The position numbers and the translations under genes were made by a program. The notes under the pieces were generated by a model. It did no database searches. It was not told the origin of the DNA and saw only the letters and a list, made by a program, of their open reading frames with translations. From Castellaniella denitrificans (lineage in GTDB: Bacteria; Pseudomonadota; Gammaproteobacteria; Burkholderiales; Burkholderiaceae_B), in the NCBI RefSeq assembly GCF_027214045.1, contig NZ_JAPWHE010000001.1:728946-792945 (forward strand): a stretch of DNA of 64,000 nucleotides. The letters run 5' to 3'. Shown here one piece after another: positions 1 to 9,699 of this stretch; within the stretch, counting starts at the first letter, position 1, and each line of letters opens with the position of its first letter.

Positions 1-1
1 G

Positions 2-301
2 TGGCGCGGCATCGTGCTGCGCGCGGCGACGGGCACGCCCGTGCGCGCCGTGGCCGCCGGTCGCGTGGTGTTCGCCCATTGGCTCAGCGGCTTCGGCAAT
101 CTGCTGATCATCGACCACGGCAGGCAATACCTCAGCATCTACGCCTACAACCAGTCCCTGTTGCGTCAGGTCGGGGACGTGGTGGCGCGTGGCGACGAAG
201 TGGCGCGGGTCGGCGCCACGGGCGGCCAGGTCGAGCCCGGTCTGTATTTCGAATTACGGCATCAGGGGGCGCCCATCAACCCCGAAGTCTGGTTGAAATA
301 G
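2..301 (+). CDS. M23 family peptidase (EnvC-type murein hydrolase activator), C-terminal end only
   Basis: The reading frame enters from the left edge and ends with TAG at 299-301. About 99 residues are visible. They match the end of a LytM/M23 domain: GNLLIIDHG, then a YLSIYAYNQ stretch, GDxVxxGxxVAxVG, and the closing PGLYFELRHQGxPINPxxWL pattern. EnvC-type proteins of this family activate cell-wall amidases in the periplasm at division. Placement directly before a C-terminal processing protease (ctpA, 110 bases downstream, same strand) is the usual beta- and gammaproteobacterial order envC-ctpA. The N-terminal coiled coil lies outside the window, so EnvC cannot be told from NlpD-like relatives by sequence alone; neighbourhood favours EnvC. 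Confidence 0.85.
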   Translation, partial: WRGIVLRAATGTPVRAVAAGRVVFAHWLSGFGNLLIIDHGRQYLSIYAYNQSLLRQVGDVVARGDEVARVGATGGQVEPGLYFELRHQGAPINPEVWLK

Positions 302-411
302 GGCCGGATTCCCGCGGACCATTCCCGTTTTAATTTCTGTACTATGTATCCTTCATCGCCCGATACGCGCCGGCGCTGTCGCGGCGATCTGATCATCGCT
401 TAGGAACGTGC

Positions 412-1929
412 ATGAGCACTCGCAAAAATCGATCGTTGAGCTGGATCCTGACGGGCTTTCTCGGGGGCGTCCTGGTCAGTCTCGGGATTTCGGCGGTCGC
501 CCAGAAGGGCGAACCGCTGCCGCTCAAGGCGCTCCAGCAGTTCGCCAACGTATACGGCGCGATCAAATCCAGCTACGTCGAGCCGGTGCCCGACCAGACG
601 CTGATCGACGACGCGATCAAGGGCCTGTTCGCCGACCTGGATCCGCATTCGGTGTACCTGGACGAGGAAGCCTACAAGCAGATGCAGGACATCACGCGTG
701 GCGGCTTCGGCGGCCTGGGCATCGAGATCGGCACCCAGGACGGCATGCCCAAGGTCATCGCACCGATCGAGGACACCCCGGCGGCGCGCGCCGGCATCCT
801 GACGGGCGACCTGATCACCGGGATCGACGGCGAACCCACCAAGGGCATGAGCCTGAACGATGCCGTGAAGAAGATGCGCGGCGAGCCCGGCACCCCCATC
901 GACCTGACCATCCGGCGCGCCGGCAGTTCCAAGCCCCTGAAATTCCACATCGTCCGGGAAATGATCAAGACCCGCAGCGTGCGCGGCAAGATGCTCGATC
1001 ACGATATCGCCTATGTGCGCATCAGCCAGTTCCAGGACCGCACCACGTCCGACATGGTCCGGATGCTGGCCAGCCTGTCCAAGAAGCAGGCGCCCAAAGG
1101 CCTGGTGCTGGATCTGCGCAACGACCCGGGCGGGCTGCTGGATGGCGCCATCGGCGTCGCCTCCGCCTTCCTGGAACCGGGCAAGCTGGTCGTTTCCACC
1201 AAGGGCCGCATTCCGTCTTCGAACGAGGAGTTCTACGCCCGTCCCCTGGACGGCAGCCATGGCGTGGAGGACGGCGGGCAGTTGCCCGCCTGGACGCGCA
1301 CGGTGCCGATGGTGGTGCTGGTCAACGTCGGTTCGGCCTCGGCCTCTGAAATCGTGGCCGGCGCCCTGCAGGATTACAAGCGCGCCCGCATCATCGGCAA
1401 CCGCACGTTCGGCAAGGGGTCCGTACAGTCCGTCCTGCAACTGGACAAGGACACGGGCATCAAGCTCACCACGGCGCGTTATTACACGCCCAGCGGCCGT
1501 TCGATCCAGAATACGGGGGTGGAGCCCGACTATGTCGTGGACGACAGCGCCGCCGGCAACCTGTTCCGTATGCAGCGCGAGGTCGACCTGCGGCACCATC
1601 TGGAAAACCAGCCCGGCGCCCAGGGCGCGGATGATTCGGCCGATGGCGATTTCGTCCAGGGCGAGATCAAGATGTTCGAATTCGGCGGCGCCGACGACTG
1701 GCAGTTGCGGCAAGCCGTCAATGCCCTGCAGGGGCGCCCGGTCCAGAAGTCCGATCCCGTTCAGGTGAAGCAGGCGCGCGCCGAGGCCCGGAACGGGGAC
1801 GCGGGGGCGGATGCGGCGACCGGAGAGGCCCGGAAACCCGGGCAGGCGGAAAAAAAAACCCTGAATGATGCCGGTGACGGGGTTGAACGCTATCGTGTCA
1901 CCCCGGAAGGACTGATCAGGATTCCGTGA
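412..1929 (+). CDS. ctpA: S41 family C-terminal processing peptidase
   Basis: 505 residues. A signal anchor at about residues 10-28 places the enzyme in the periplasm. A PDZ domain follows at roughly 95-175 (GGLGIEIG, GxxxGDLITGIDG), then the S41 protease domain. The catalytic dyad is visible as Ser310 in GSASASE and Lys335 in RTFGKGS; their spacing of 25 equals that of Ser430/Lys455 in E. coli Prc. Such enzymes trim or degrade periplasmic substrates from the C-terminus, often to control cell-wall hydrolases, which fits the preceding M23 gene. The C-terminal 60 residues are low-complexity, rich in Ala, Gly and Lys. The stop codon shares one base with the next start (TGATG), suggesting coupling. 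Confidence 0.95.
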   Translation: MSTRKNRSLSWILTGFLGGVLVSLGISAVAQKGEPLPLKALQQFANVYGAIKSSYVEPVPDQTLIDDAIKGLFADLDPHSVYLDEEAYKQMQDITRGGFGGLGIEIGTQDGMPKVIAPIEDTPAARAGILTGDLITGIDGEPTKGMSLNDAVKKMRGEPGTPIDLTIRRAGSSKPLKFHIVREMIKTRSVRGKMLDHDIAYVRISQFQDRTTSDMVRMLASLSKKQAPKGLVLDLRNDPGGLLDGAIGVASAFLEPGKLVVSTKGRIPSSNEEFYARPLDGSHGVEDGGQLPAWTRTVPMVVLVNVGSASASEIVAGALQDYKRARIIGNRTFGKGSVQSVLQLDKDTGIKLTTARYYTPSGRSIQNTGVEPDYVVDDSAAGNLFRMQREVDLRHHLENQPGAQGADDSADGDFVQGEIKMFEFGGADDWQLRQAVNALQGRPVQKSDPVQVKQARAEARNGDAGADAATGEARKPGQAEKKTLNDAGDGVERYRVTPEGLIRIP

Positions 1930-2726
1930 TGGGGGACGAATCCGTCCTGGACGACGCGCGGCTGACGCGCTATGCCCGGCACATCCTGCTCGACGAGTTC
2001 GGCATCGAAGGCCAGGAGCGCCTGCTGGCGGCCCATGCGCTGATTGTCGGCGCGGGCGGCCTGGGATCGCCGGCGGCGTTGTACCTGGCTGCCGCGGGCG
2101 TGGGGCGGATCACGCTGGTGGACGACGACATCGTCGAGCTCAGCAACCTGCAGCGCCAGATCCTGCATGACATGGCGGGCCTGGGGCGGCCCAAGGCCGA
2201 ATCGGGGCGGGACGCCTTGCGAGCGTTGAACCCCGATGTCCAGGTGCGGGCGCTGGTGGAGCGACTGGACGAGACCCGCCTGCGTGAACGGGTGCTGGAT
2301 GCCGACGTGGTTCTGGATTGCAGTGACAATTTCGCCACCCGTCATGCCATCAACCGCGCGTGCGTGGCGGCCCGCAAGCCGCTGGTGTCGGGGGCGGCGA
2401 TCAAGTTCTCGGGGCAGGTCAGCGTCTATGACCTGCGGGACGAGACCGCGCCCTGCTATCACTGCCTGTTTCCCGAGTCCGACGACGTCGAGGAACTGCG
2501 TTGCGCCACCACGGGCGTGCTGGGGCCCCTGGTGGGCATGGTGGGCAGCGTTCAGGCCGCGGAGGCCATCAAGGTGATCACCGGCATGGGCGAAACCCTG
2601 GTCGGGCGGTTGCTGTCGGTCGATGCCTTGCGCATGCAGTGGCACACGATCCGCTTCAGGCGCGATCCCGATTGCCCGGCATGCGCCCGGCGCGCGCCTG
2701 CAGCAGCAGCGTCCCCAGGCGGTTGA
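1929..2726 (+). CDS. MoeB/HesA/ThiF family adenylyltransferase
   Basis: 265 residues, starting at the ATG that overlaps the ctpA stop. A Rossmann nucleotide-binding loop is seen at about 40-50 (VGAGGLGSPAALYLA), followed by the acidic DDDIVELSNLQRQ segment and the LDCSDNFATR motif. Two CxxC pairs (CYHC and CPAC) match the structural zinc site of E. coli MoeB. The family adenylates the C-terminal Gly-Gly of a small sulfur-carrier protein (MoaD or ThiS) during molybdopterin or thiazole synthesis. No carrier gene sits beside it, so MoeB versus ThiF is not decided here; overall layout favours MoeB/HesA. Its last 71 bases overlap the end of the convergent downstream gene. Confidence 0.9.
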   Translation: MGDESVLDDARLTRYARHILLDEFGIEGQERLLAAHALIVGAGGLGSPAALYLAAAGVGRITLVDDDIVELSNLQRQILHDMAGLGRPKAESGRDALRALNPDVQVRALVERLDETRLRERVLDADVVLDCSDNFATRHAINRACVAARKPLVSGAAIKFSGQVSVYDLRDETAPCYHCLFPESDDVEELRCATTGVLGPLVGMVGSVQAAEAIKVITGMGETLVGRLLSVDALRMQWHTIRFRRDPDCPACARRAPAAAASPGG

Positions 2727-3396
2727 TCCGCGCGTCCACGTAAAGGTCGCGGCCATTGCGCTGGCGGGAAAACGGCGTGCCCGGATGGTACAGCCACACG
2801 GTGCGCATGCCGACCTGGCGGGCGGACTTCAGATTGCGTTCGGTGTCCTCGACCAGGATGATCCGGCGAGCGGGCACGCCCAGCCGGGCGACCACCATGC
2901 GCATCAGGCCGGGCGATGGCTTGGGCCGCGCCAGACCCATGGGCATCATGTGGTCGATGGCCCACAGGCCGTCGAATTCCTGCAGGATGCCCAGGGCGTT
3001 CAGCACGCGGCGGGCGTAGTGGGCCGGGGCGTTGGTCAGCACGATGCGCCTGCCCGGCAGGCCGCGCAGGCGGGCCGCCAGGCCGGTTTCCGCATGCACC
3101 AGCGGGGCAATGTCGAAATCGTGGCAGGTTGCCAGGAATTGGCGCAAGCTCACACCATGGTGGCGCGCCAGGCCGATGGCGGTGGCGCCATAGCGTTGCC
3201 AGTAATGCAGACGCAGGGCGTCGGCCTGGTCCTGGGGCAGATCCAGGGCCTGGGCCACGGCGGCGCCCATGCGCCGGTCGATGGCGCGGAAGATGCCGCG
3301 CGAGGCGTCGTGCAGGGTGTTGTCCAGATCGAACAGCCAGACCGGTTCGTCGGGCCGGACGGCCCGCCGGCGCCGCAAGGGGCTGGGCGCTTTCAC
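2656..3396 (-). CDS. HAD-superfamily pyrimidine 5'-nucleotidase
   Basis: 246 residues. HAD motifs appear in order: FDLDNTLHD near residue 22 (nucleophile Asp), LTNAP near 120, a RPKPSP lysine near 160, and VEDTERNL near 178. This arrangement matches the SDT1/PpnN-type pyrimidine 5'-nucleotidase subgroup common in Burkholderiales, which removes phosphate from UMP/CMP-like substrates in the cytoplasm. It lies upstream of argB in the reverse direction with about 100 bases between them, and its 3' end overlaps the MoeB-like gene convergently. Substrate specificity is inferred from family membership only. Roughly 40 residues at the C-terminus lie beyond the core fold and are arginine-rich. Confidence 0.85.
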   Translation of the reverse strand: MKAPSPLRRRRAVRPDEPVWLFDLDNTLHDASRGIFRAIDRRMGAAVAQALDLPQDQADALRLHYWQRYGATAIGLARHHGVSLRQFLATCHDFDIAPLVHAETGLAARLRGLPGRRIVLTNAPAHYARRVLNALGILQEFDGLWAIDHMMPMGLARPKPSPGLMRMVVARLGVPARRIILVEDTERNLKSARQVGMRTVWLYHPGTPFSRQRNGRDLYVDARINRLGTLLLQARAGRMPGNRDRA

Positions 3397-3495
3397 GCGG
3401 CCCTCTTGGCGCCTGGCGCCAGCCGCATTCCCCCGGGGGGAAACGTTTGCCTGGAGCGCCCCGGTGATCGCGGCGGGGTCATGCGGGCCGATGCA

Positions 3496-4893
<1,398 letters not shown>

Positions 4894-4897
<4 letters not shown>

Positions 4898-5604
4898 TGC
4901 ACAGGCATGGTCTGGGCGCCATCACCGTTGCCCGCGGGCGGCGGTGAGGAAGCGCCGGATGAACTGGAATCGGTGACGGGCGCGGCGCCCTGCGTGCCGG
5001 GCTCGGTGAGCAGGGTTTCGCGCGCCACGATCGTGAACAATTTTACGACTTTGTTGACCCCCGAGATGCCGGAGGCGACGGAGGCGGCGCGGCGGCCTTC
5101 GTCGTCGGTGACTTTGCCCATCAGGTAGACGACGCCGCGTTCGGTCGTGACCTTGATGGTGCGGAAGGGCACGTGCTCGGTGGCGACAAGCTGGCTCTTG
5201 ACCTTGGAAGTCAGCCAGGTGTCGTTGGTGCGTACGCTGAGGGGCGTGATGTCCCCGACCCGGATGTAGTTGTCCACCGCGCGGACCTTGGTGATGTCCC
5301 GGGCGATGGTCTCGGCCCGTTGCCGGTCGGCGTCGGTGGGGACGTCGCCCACCAGCAGCAGCCGGCCCGCGTAGGACGTGCCCAGGACGCGCGCCTTGTC
5401 GCCGAAGGCCTTGTTCATTTCGCTGGAGACGCGCAGTTCGATCGTCTGGTCGTCGACCTGCTCGCCGGCGGTGCGCCGGTCCGTGGCCACGGCGGCGGAG
5501 GTGGCGGCGGCGCCGCCCACGACGAACAGGCCGCAGCCCGACAGGGAGGCCAGGCAGGCCAGGCCGATCAGGAGGCGGGCGAGGGGGCGGGCGGGCACGG
5601 GCAT
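4894..5604 (-). CDS. dolP: BON-domain outer-membrane lipoprotein (DolP/YraP family)
   Basis: 236 residues from the ATG at 5604, which overlaps the diaA stop (ATGA); an earlier in-frame start inside diaA is rejected. The signal peptide ends in a lipobox LSGC near residue 24. Two BON domains follow: one around 55-125 (ELRVSSEMNKAF, VLLVGDVPTDADR-like) and one around 130-200 (LTSKVKSQLVA, VVYLMGKVTDDEGR). A Ser/Pro/Gly-rich tail of about 35 residues closes the protein. In E. coli, DolP binds anionic phospholipids at the division site and supports outer-membrane integrity and BAM function. The rsmI-yraN-diaA-dolP neighbourhood is conserved with enterobacteria, supporting the name. Confidence 0.9.
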
Positions 5605-6197
5605 CAGAGGGGGTCTCCCAGGAGCAGTGCGTCGATGCCGTCGCACAGCGCGTGCAGCAGCAGGATGTGGACTTCCTGGATGCGCATGGTGCGGTCGTGC
5701 GGGACGCAGAGGTGGATGTCGGTCTCGTAGAGCAGGGAATTGATCTGGCCGCCGCCCTTGCCGGTCAGGGCGATGATCTGCATGTCGCGTTCGTGTGCGG
5801 CCTCGATCGCGCGCAGGACGTTGGGCGAATTGCCGCTGGTGGTGATGGCCACCAGGATGTCGCCGGGCTGTCCCAGGGCGGCCACCTGGCGTTCGAAAAC
5901 GGCGTTGAAGCCGTAGTCGTTGCCCACGGCGGTCATGATGGAGGTGTCGGTGTTCAGCGCGATGCCGGCCAGCGGCAGGCGGTCGCGCTCGAAGCGTCCG
6001 ACGAGTTCGGCGACGAAATGCTGGGCGTCGGCGGCGGAGCCGCCGTTGCCGCAGGCGAGGATGCGGGCGTTGTTGGTCAGCGCGCCGAAAAGCAGGTCGA
6101 CCGCGGCCGCCAGGGCCGGGGCCAGGTCGCGGGCGCTGGAGCGGAACGCGTCGACGGCGTCGTCGAAATGCGACGTCATGCGGGAGGTCATGTCCAT
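5604..6197 (-). CDS. diaA: SIS-domain DnaA initiator-associating protein (DiaA) / phosphoheptose isomerase-like
   Basis: 197 residues forming a single SIS domain. The phosphosugar-binding loop ACGNGGSAADAQHF is present, as are VAITTSGNSPNV and LTGKGGGQI. The C-terminal RIQEVHILLLHALCD helix is shared by GmhA and DiaA. Sequence alone does not separate sedoheptulose-7-phosphate isomerase (GmhA) from the replication regulator DiaA. The position between yraN and dolP is that of diaA in E. coli, and length (196 in E. coli) agrees. Two further in-frame ATGs occur at 6191 and 6176-6178; the first was taken. Its end overlaps the dolP start by four bases. Confidence 0.8.
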   Translation of the reverse strand: MDMTSRMTSHFDDAVDAFRSSARDLAPALAAAVDLLFGALTNNARILACGNGGSAADAQHFVAELVGRFERDRLPLAGIALNTDTSIMTAVGNDYGFNAVFERQVAALGQPGDILVAITTSGNSPNVLRAIEAAHERDMQIIALTGKGGGQINSLLYETDIHLCVPHDRTMRIQEVHILLLHALCDGIDALLLGDPL

Positions 6198-6268
6198 GGA
6201 GCCGATTATCGCATGAGCGCGCGACCCCGGCGCCGCCGAACGTAACAGTTTGCGGGTCGCACCGGGGC

Positions 6269-6760
6269 TCAGGCGCGGAAGGCGTCGCGGATCCAGTGGG
6301 GCTGGTCCGTGTCGAAGGCCACCACGTCGAAGCGGCAGGCCGGCGCGTCGCCGCCGAAATGCAGGCGGACGAGCCGGGGCAGGAAGTGGCGTGCGGCCCG
6401 GATCAGCCGGGCCTGCTTGGCGCGGTTTACACTGGCGGCGGCGCCGCCGAAGGACGGGTTGCGGCGTTCCCGCACTTCGATGAACAGCAGCAGGCCGCCT
6501 TCGCGGGCCGCCAGGTCGATTTCCCCGGCGCGGCAGCGCAGGTTGGTCGCCAGGATGCGGACGCCGTGCGCCCGCAGGTGGCGCGCCGCGCGGGCCTCGG
6601 CCTCGCGGCCCTGGCGCTGGGTCGGAGACCCCGTCGGCGGTTCGTCGCCGGCCGCGCCGGCGCGGCCGGGAGACGTACCGGATCGCCGGGCATGGCGCCG
6701 GCGGCGCGTCGCCGCGCGGCGTTGGGCCTGCAGGGCGGTTTCGTAAGGATCGGCGGGCAT
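6269..6760 (-). CDS. yraN: UPF0102 family YraN protein
   Basis: 163 residues from the ATG at 6760. The conserved core begins near residue 50 with GREAEARAARHL and contains the nuclease-like residues of the family: AGEIDLAAREGGLLLFIEVRER, where Asp and Glu-x-Arg resemble the PD-(D/E)XK pattern of Holliday-junction resolvase-like folds. The first 45 residues are an unusual Arg-rich basic extension (RRAATRRRRHARR) not needed for the fold; the start could lie further in. Molecular role is unknown for the family. It is divergent from rsmI with only 41 bases between start codons, so promoters overlap there. Confidence 0.85.
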   Translation of the reverse strand: MPADPYETALQAQRRAATRRRRHARRSGTSPGRAGAAGDEPPTGSPTQRQGREAEARAARHLRAHGVRILATNLRCRAGEIDLAAREGGLLLFIEVRERRNPSFGGAAASVNRAKQARLIRAARHFLPRLVRLHFGGDAPACRFDVVAFDTDQPHWIRDAFRA

Positions 6761-6801
6761 GGCTGGACATCCAATCCGCAAGAAAAGAGGAAGCAACGAG
6801 T

Positions 6802-7728
6802 ATGACGGACAGCGCAGACTGGGAAAAGACCGGGCCGACATGGAAACGTCACGCCGAGCAGGTGGCGGGCCAGTCGTGGCCGGCGGGCTGTCTGTACGTG
6901 GTCGCCACGCCGATCGGCAATCTGGGCGACCTGAGCCTGCGGGCCTGGGAGGCCCTGCGCCGCTGCGACGCGATTGCCGCCGAGGATACCCGCACCACCC
7001 GGGCGTTGCTCGACGCCTGGGGGATCGATACGCCACTGCTGGCGGCCCACCGCCACAACGAGCGCGAGGCGGCCGGCGCCGTGATCCGGCGGCTGTCCCT
7101 GGGCGAGCGCATCGCCCTGGTGTCCGACGCAGGCGCACCCGCGGTGAGCGATCCGGGGGCGCGGGTGGTGCGTGAAGTCCAGGCGGCCGGCTATCGGGTC
7201 GTGCCGCTGCCGGGGCCCAGCGCCGTCGTGGCCGCCCTCATGGCGAGCGGAGCCACCCGCGACGATGCGCCCGGCTTCGCCTTTGCCGGGTTCATGCCGT
7301 CCAAGGCCCAGGCGCGGCGCAAGTGGCTGGACCAGTGGCTCGCCTGGCCGGTGCCGGTGGTGATGTTCGAGACACCGCACCGCCTGCGGGCCGCGCTCAT
7401 GGACTTGTCGATGGCGGCCGGGCCGGACCGGCGGGTGACTGTGGCGCGCGAACTGAGCAAACGTTTCGAGGAAATCCGGACGTTGGCGGCGGGCGATGCC
7501 CTCGCCTGGCTGGACGAGGACGCTCACCGGGAACAGGGGGAGTTCGTGCTGGTGGTGCATGCCGACGAGTCGGCGCGCGAGCCGGACGAGGACTTGTCAC
7601 CCGAGCAACGCCGGGTCATGGAAGCGCTGCTGGAGGAATTGTCGGTGCGCGACGCGGCGCGGATCGGCGCCCGGGCCACGGGCCTGGCGCGTGACCGGCT
7701 GTACGCCTGGGCCCTGGCGCAGGCATGA
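6802..7728 (+). CDS. rsmI: 16S rRNA (cytidine1402-2'-O)-methyltransferase
   Basis: 308 residues. The tetrapyrrole-methylase (SAM-dependent) fold is marked by LYVVATPIGNLGDLSLRA near residue 33, EDTRTTRALLD near 70, the ALVSDAGAPAVSDPG loop, and LPGPSAVVAALMASG. These are signature segments of RsmI, which 2'-O-methylates C1402 in the ribosomal P site together with RsmH. The start at 6802 gives about 30 residues before the first motif, slightly longer than E. coli; the RBS-like AGGAAG at 6788-6793 supports it. The gene diverges from yraN and ends just before a strong hairpin. Confidence 0.95.
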   Translation: MTDSADWEKTGPTWKRHAEQVAGQSWPAGCLYVVATPIGNLGDLSLRAWEALRRCDAIAAEDTRTTRALLDAWGIDTPLLAAHRHNEREAAGAVIRRLSLGERIALVSDAGAPAVSDPGARVVREVQAAGYRVVPLPGPSAVVAALMASGATRDDAPGFAFAGFMPSKAQARRKWLDQWLAWPVPVVMFETPHRLRAALMDLSMAAGPDRRVTVARELSKRFEEIRTLAAGDALAWLDEDAHREQGEFVLVVHADESAREPDEDLSPEQRRVMEALLEELSVRDAARIGARATGLARDRLYAWALAQA

Positions 7729-7731
7729 GTC

Positions 7732-7779
7732 CGGACGCCGATCAGTCCCTGCGGACTGATCGGCGCCTGACGAATCGGA
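7732..7779 (+). repeat. palindromic repeat element, copy A (acts as hairpin after rsmI)
   Basis: A perfect 11-base inverted repeat (7738-7748 and 7753-7763, loop CTGC) follows the rsmI stop by nine bases. No T-run follows, so it is only a possible terminator for rsmI or, on the other strand, rlpA. The surrounding 48 bases match the sequence at 8733-8780 in reverse orientation at about three quarters of positions, including CAGTCC, TGCGGACTG, GCGCCTG and CGAA. It is therefore one copy of a diverged palindromic repeat that brackets rlpA. Confidence 0.7.
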
Positions 7780-7788
7780 GCACGCTGA

Positions 7789-8706
7789 TCAAAGCCCTTG
7801 GTCCAGCGCGATCACGGGGTTCAGGCCGGCGGATTCCGCCAGACGCGAGGCGGTGTGCGCGGCTTCGTCGCGCGACAGGTAGGGGCCCATGCGGACCTTG
7901 TAGAGCGGCGGCTGGTGGATGACGGTGGCGGGGCCGGCCTGGCCGGCGGCCTCGGTGTTGACGCGCTGGGCCAGCGACTGGGCGTTCTGGGCCGAGGAGA
8001 AGGCGCCGAACTGCAGGTAGATGCCGCCCGGCCCGGATGCCTCGGAAACCGTGGGAACGGGCGCCAGGGGCTCGAGGGGGGCGGCGGGCAGACCGACCGG
8101 CCTGGCCTGGACCGCGTCGGGCGGCGGGGACGCCGGGGCCGAGGCCATCAGGGGCGCCGCCGGATAGCGGCCGGCGCGGATGTCGGTGTTGGTGATGGCC
8201 TGCACGACCACGCGGCCGCTGCCGGGGCCGATCAGGCCGAGTTTGGCGGCGGCCACGTAGGACAGGTCGATGATCCGGCCTGGATGGAAGGGACCCCGGT
8301 CGTTGATGCGCACGACCACCGAGCGATTGGTGCCCGCCCGGGTCACCCGCGCATAGCTTGGGATGGGCAGGGTCGGGTGCGCCGCCGTCATCGCGTACAT
8401 GTCGTAGGTTTCGCCGTTGGCGGTCTTTTCGCCATGGAACTTGCGGCCGTACCAAGAGGCCACGCCTTCCTGGCGGTAGGGCCGATCCTCGGCGATGGGG
8501 ACATAGCGCACGCCGAAGACTTCGTAGGGGCGGAAATTGGCCGGGGCGTGCCGCTCGATACGCGGGACGGCGTCGGGAATGGAGGCGATGTCGGCCGGGA
8601 TGTCGCGGCCGGGGCCGTCGTCCTTGTAGTAGCCGCCCGAGCGCGAGGCGCAGCCCGCCAGGACCACCAGCGTGGCGCCCAGCAGGACGAGCGTCAGGTG
8701 GCGCAT
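7789..8706 (-). CDS. rlpA: septal ring lytic transglycosylase, RlpA family lipoprotein
   Basis: 305 residues from the ATG at 8706. The signal peptide ends in lipobox LAGC near residue 18. The double-psi beta-barrel shows GVASWYGRKFHGEKTANGE, then RINDRGPFHPGRIIDLS, with the catalytic-type Asp and Glu of RlpA. A SPOR domain occupies the last 80 residues (YLQFGAFSSAQNA), which binds denuded septal glycan. RlpA enzymes cleave naked glycan strands during daughter-cell separation. An alternative start at 8799 overlaps the rapZ stop (ATGA) but would put 31 residues, encoded largely by a palindromic repeat, before the signal peptide; the 8706 start is preferred. Confidence 0.9.
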   Translation of the reverse strand: MRHLTLVLLGATLVVLAGCASRSGGYYKDDGPGRDIPADIASIPDAVPRIERHAPANFRPYEVFGVRYVPIAEDRPYRQEGVASWYGRKFHGEKTANGETYDMYAMTAAHPTLPIPSYARVTRAGTNRSVVVRINDRGPFHPGRIIDLSYVAAAKLGLIGPGSGRVVVQAITNTDIRAGRYPAAPLMASAPASPPPDAVQARPVGLPAAPLEPLAPVPTVSEASGPGGIYLQFGAFSSAQNAQSLAQRVNTEAAGQAGPATVIHQPPLYKVRMGPYLSRDEAAHTASRLAESAGLNPVIALDQGL

Positions 8707-8732
8707 CGTCCACTTCGCGGCCTGCAAGGCGC

Positions 8733-8780
8733 CCGGGTTCGCCAGGCGCAGGCCAGTCCGCAAGGACTGCCCCGCGTCCG
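8733..8780 (-). repeat. palindromic repeat element, copy B (between rapZ and rlpA)
   Basis: Inverted relative to copy A at 7732-7779. The core CAGTCC-GCAA-GGACTG hairpin is at 8754-8769. Reading the minus strand, GGACGC, CAGTCC, TGCGGACTG, GCGCCTG and CGAA align in the same order and spacing with copy A. It lies in the 89 bases between the rapZ stop and the preferred rlpA start. Confidence 0.65.
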
Positions 8781-8795
8781 CGCGCATCCCGGCGC

Positions 8796-9671
8796 TCATG
8801 GCCGGGTCTCCTGCAGTTTGGGGTTTCGATGGCGCACCAGCAGGGGGGAGTGGTCCGCGAAACGCCGAGCGAGCTGTTCGGTGACGTAGACCGAACGGTG
8901 CTGGCCGCCGGTACAGCCGATGGCCACGGTCAGGTAGTTGCGTGTGTCCTGCATGTACAAGGGCAGCCATTTGCGGATGAAGGCGGCGATGTCGTCGATC
9001 ATGGATTCGACGCTGCCGAACTGGGCCAGCCAGGCGGCGACCGGAGCGTCGCGCCCCGTCAACGGGCGCAACTGCGCGTCGTAGTGGGGATTGGGCAGGC
9101 AGCGCACGTCGAAGACCAGATCGGCATCGTGCGGAACGCCGCGCTTGTAGGCGAAAGACTCGAAGGTCAGAATGACCGAGGGGCGGTCCGTCTGGACCAG
9201 GTCACGGACCCAGGCGCGCAGTTGCCCGGGCGCCAGGTCCGACGTGTCGATGACGTGTTCCTGGTTGCGCAGGGGGGCCAGCAGTTCCCGTTCGCGGGTG
9301 ATGCAGTCCTGCAGCGAGGCTTCCAGGCCTTCGTGCTGCAGGCGGTCGGTCAGCGGATGGCGGCGCCGGGATTCGGAATAGCGCTGCATCAGGGTATGGT
9401 CGTCGGCTTCCAGGAAGATCACGTGCAGCGCCGTGCCCATGGCGCGCAGGCTGGTCAGGATGCCGGGCAGGTCGTCCAGATCGCCCGGCGTGCGCACATC
9501 GATGGCGACCGCCACCCGTTCCAGGCCGCTGTCCTGGGTGCTGGCGATGAATTCGTGCAGGAAACGCACCGGCAGGTTGTCGATGCAGGTATAGCCGGTG
9601 TCCTCCAGCATGCGCAGGGCCACGGACTTGCCAGAGCCGGAGATTCCGGTGATGAGGACGATGTTCAGCAT
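8796..9671 (-). CDS. rapZ: RNase adapter protein RapZ
   Basis: 291 residues. An N-terminal P-loop GISGSGKSVALRMLED (about 8-23) and Walker B-like segment VIFLEADD are present. The C-terminal half carries VFDVRCLPNPHYDAQLRPLTG and AIGCTGGQHRSVYVTEQLARRF, both hallmark segments of RapZ (formerly YvcJ/YhbJ). In E. coli RapZ guides RNase E to the GlmZ small RNA and so tunes GlmS and amino-sugar supply. It lies directly after hprK with 28 bases between and is part of the conserved nitrogen-PTS gene group. The small RNA partners were not identified in this window. Confidence 0.95.
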   Translation of the reverse strand: MLNIVLITGISGSGKSVALRMLEDTGYTCIDNLPVRFLHEFIASTQDSGLERVAVAIDVRTPGDLDDLPGILTSLRAMGTALHVIFLEADDHTLMQRYSESRRRHPLTDRLQHEGLEASLQDCITRERELLAPLRNQEHVIDTSDLAPGQLRAWVRDLVQTDRPSVILTFESFAYKRGVPHDADLVFDVRCLPNPHYDAQLRPLTGRDAPVAAWLAQFGSVESMIDDIAAFIRKWLPLYMQDTRNYLTVAIGCTGGQHRSVYVTEQLARRFADHSPLLVRHRNPKLQETRP

Positions 9672-9699
9672 GGCGTGCGCAACGAGGGGGGGCGCGTCG

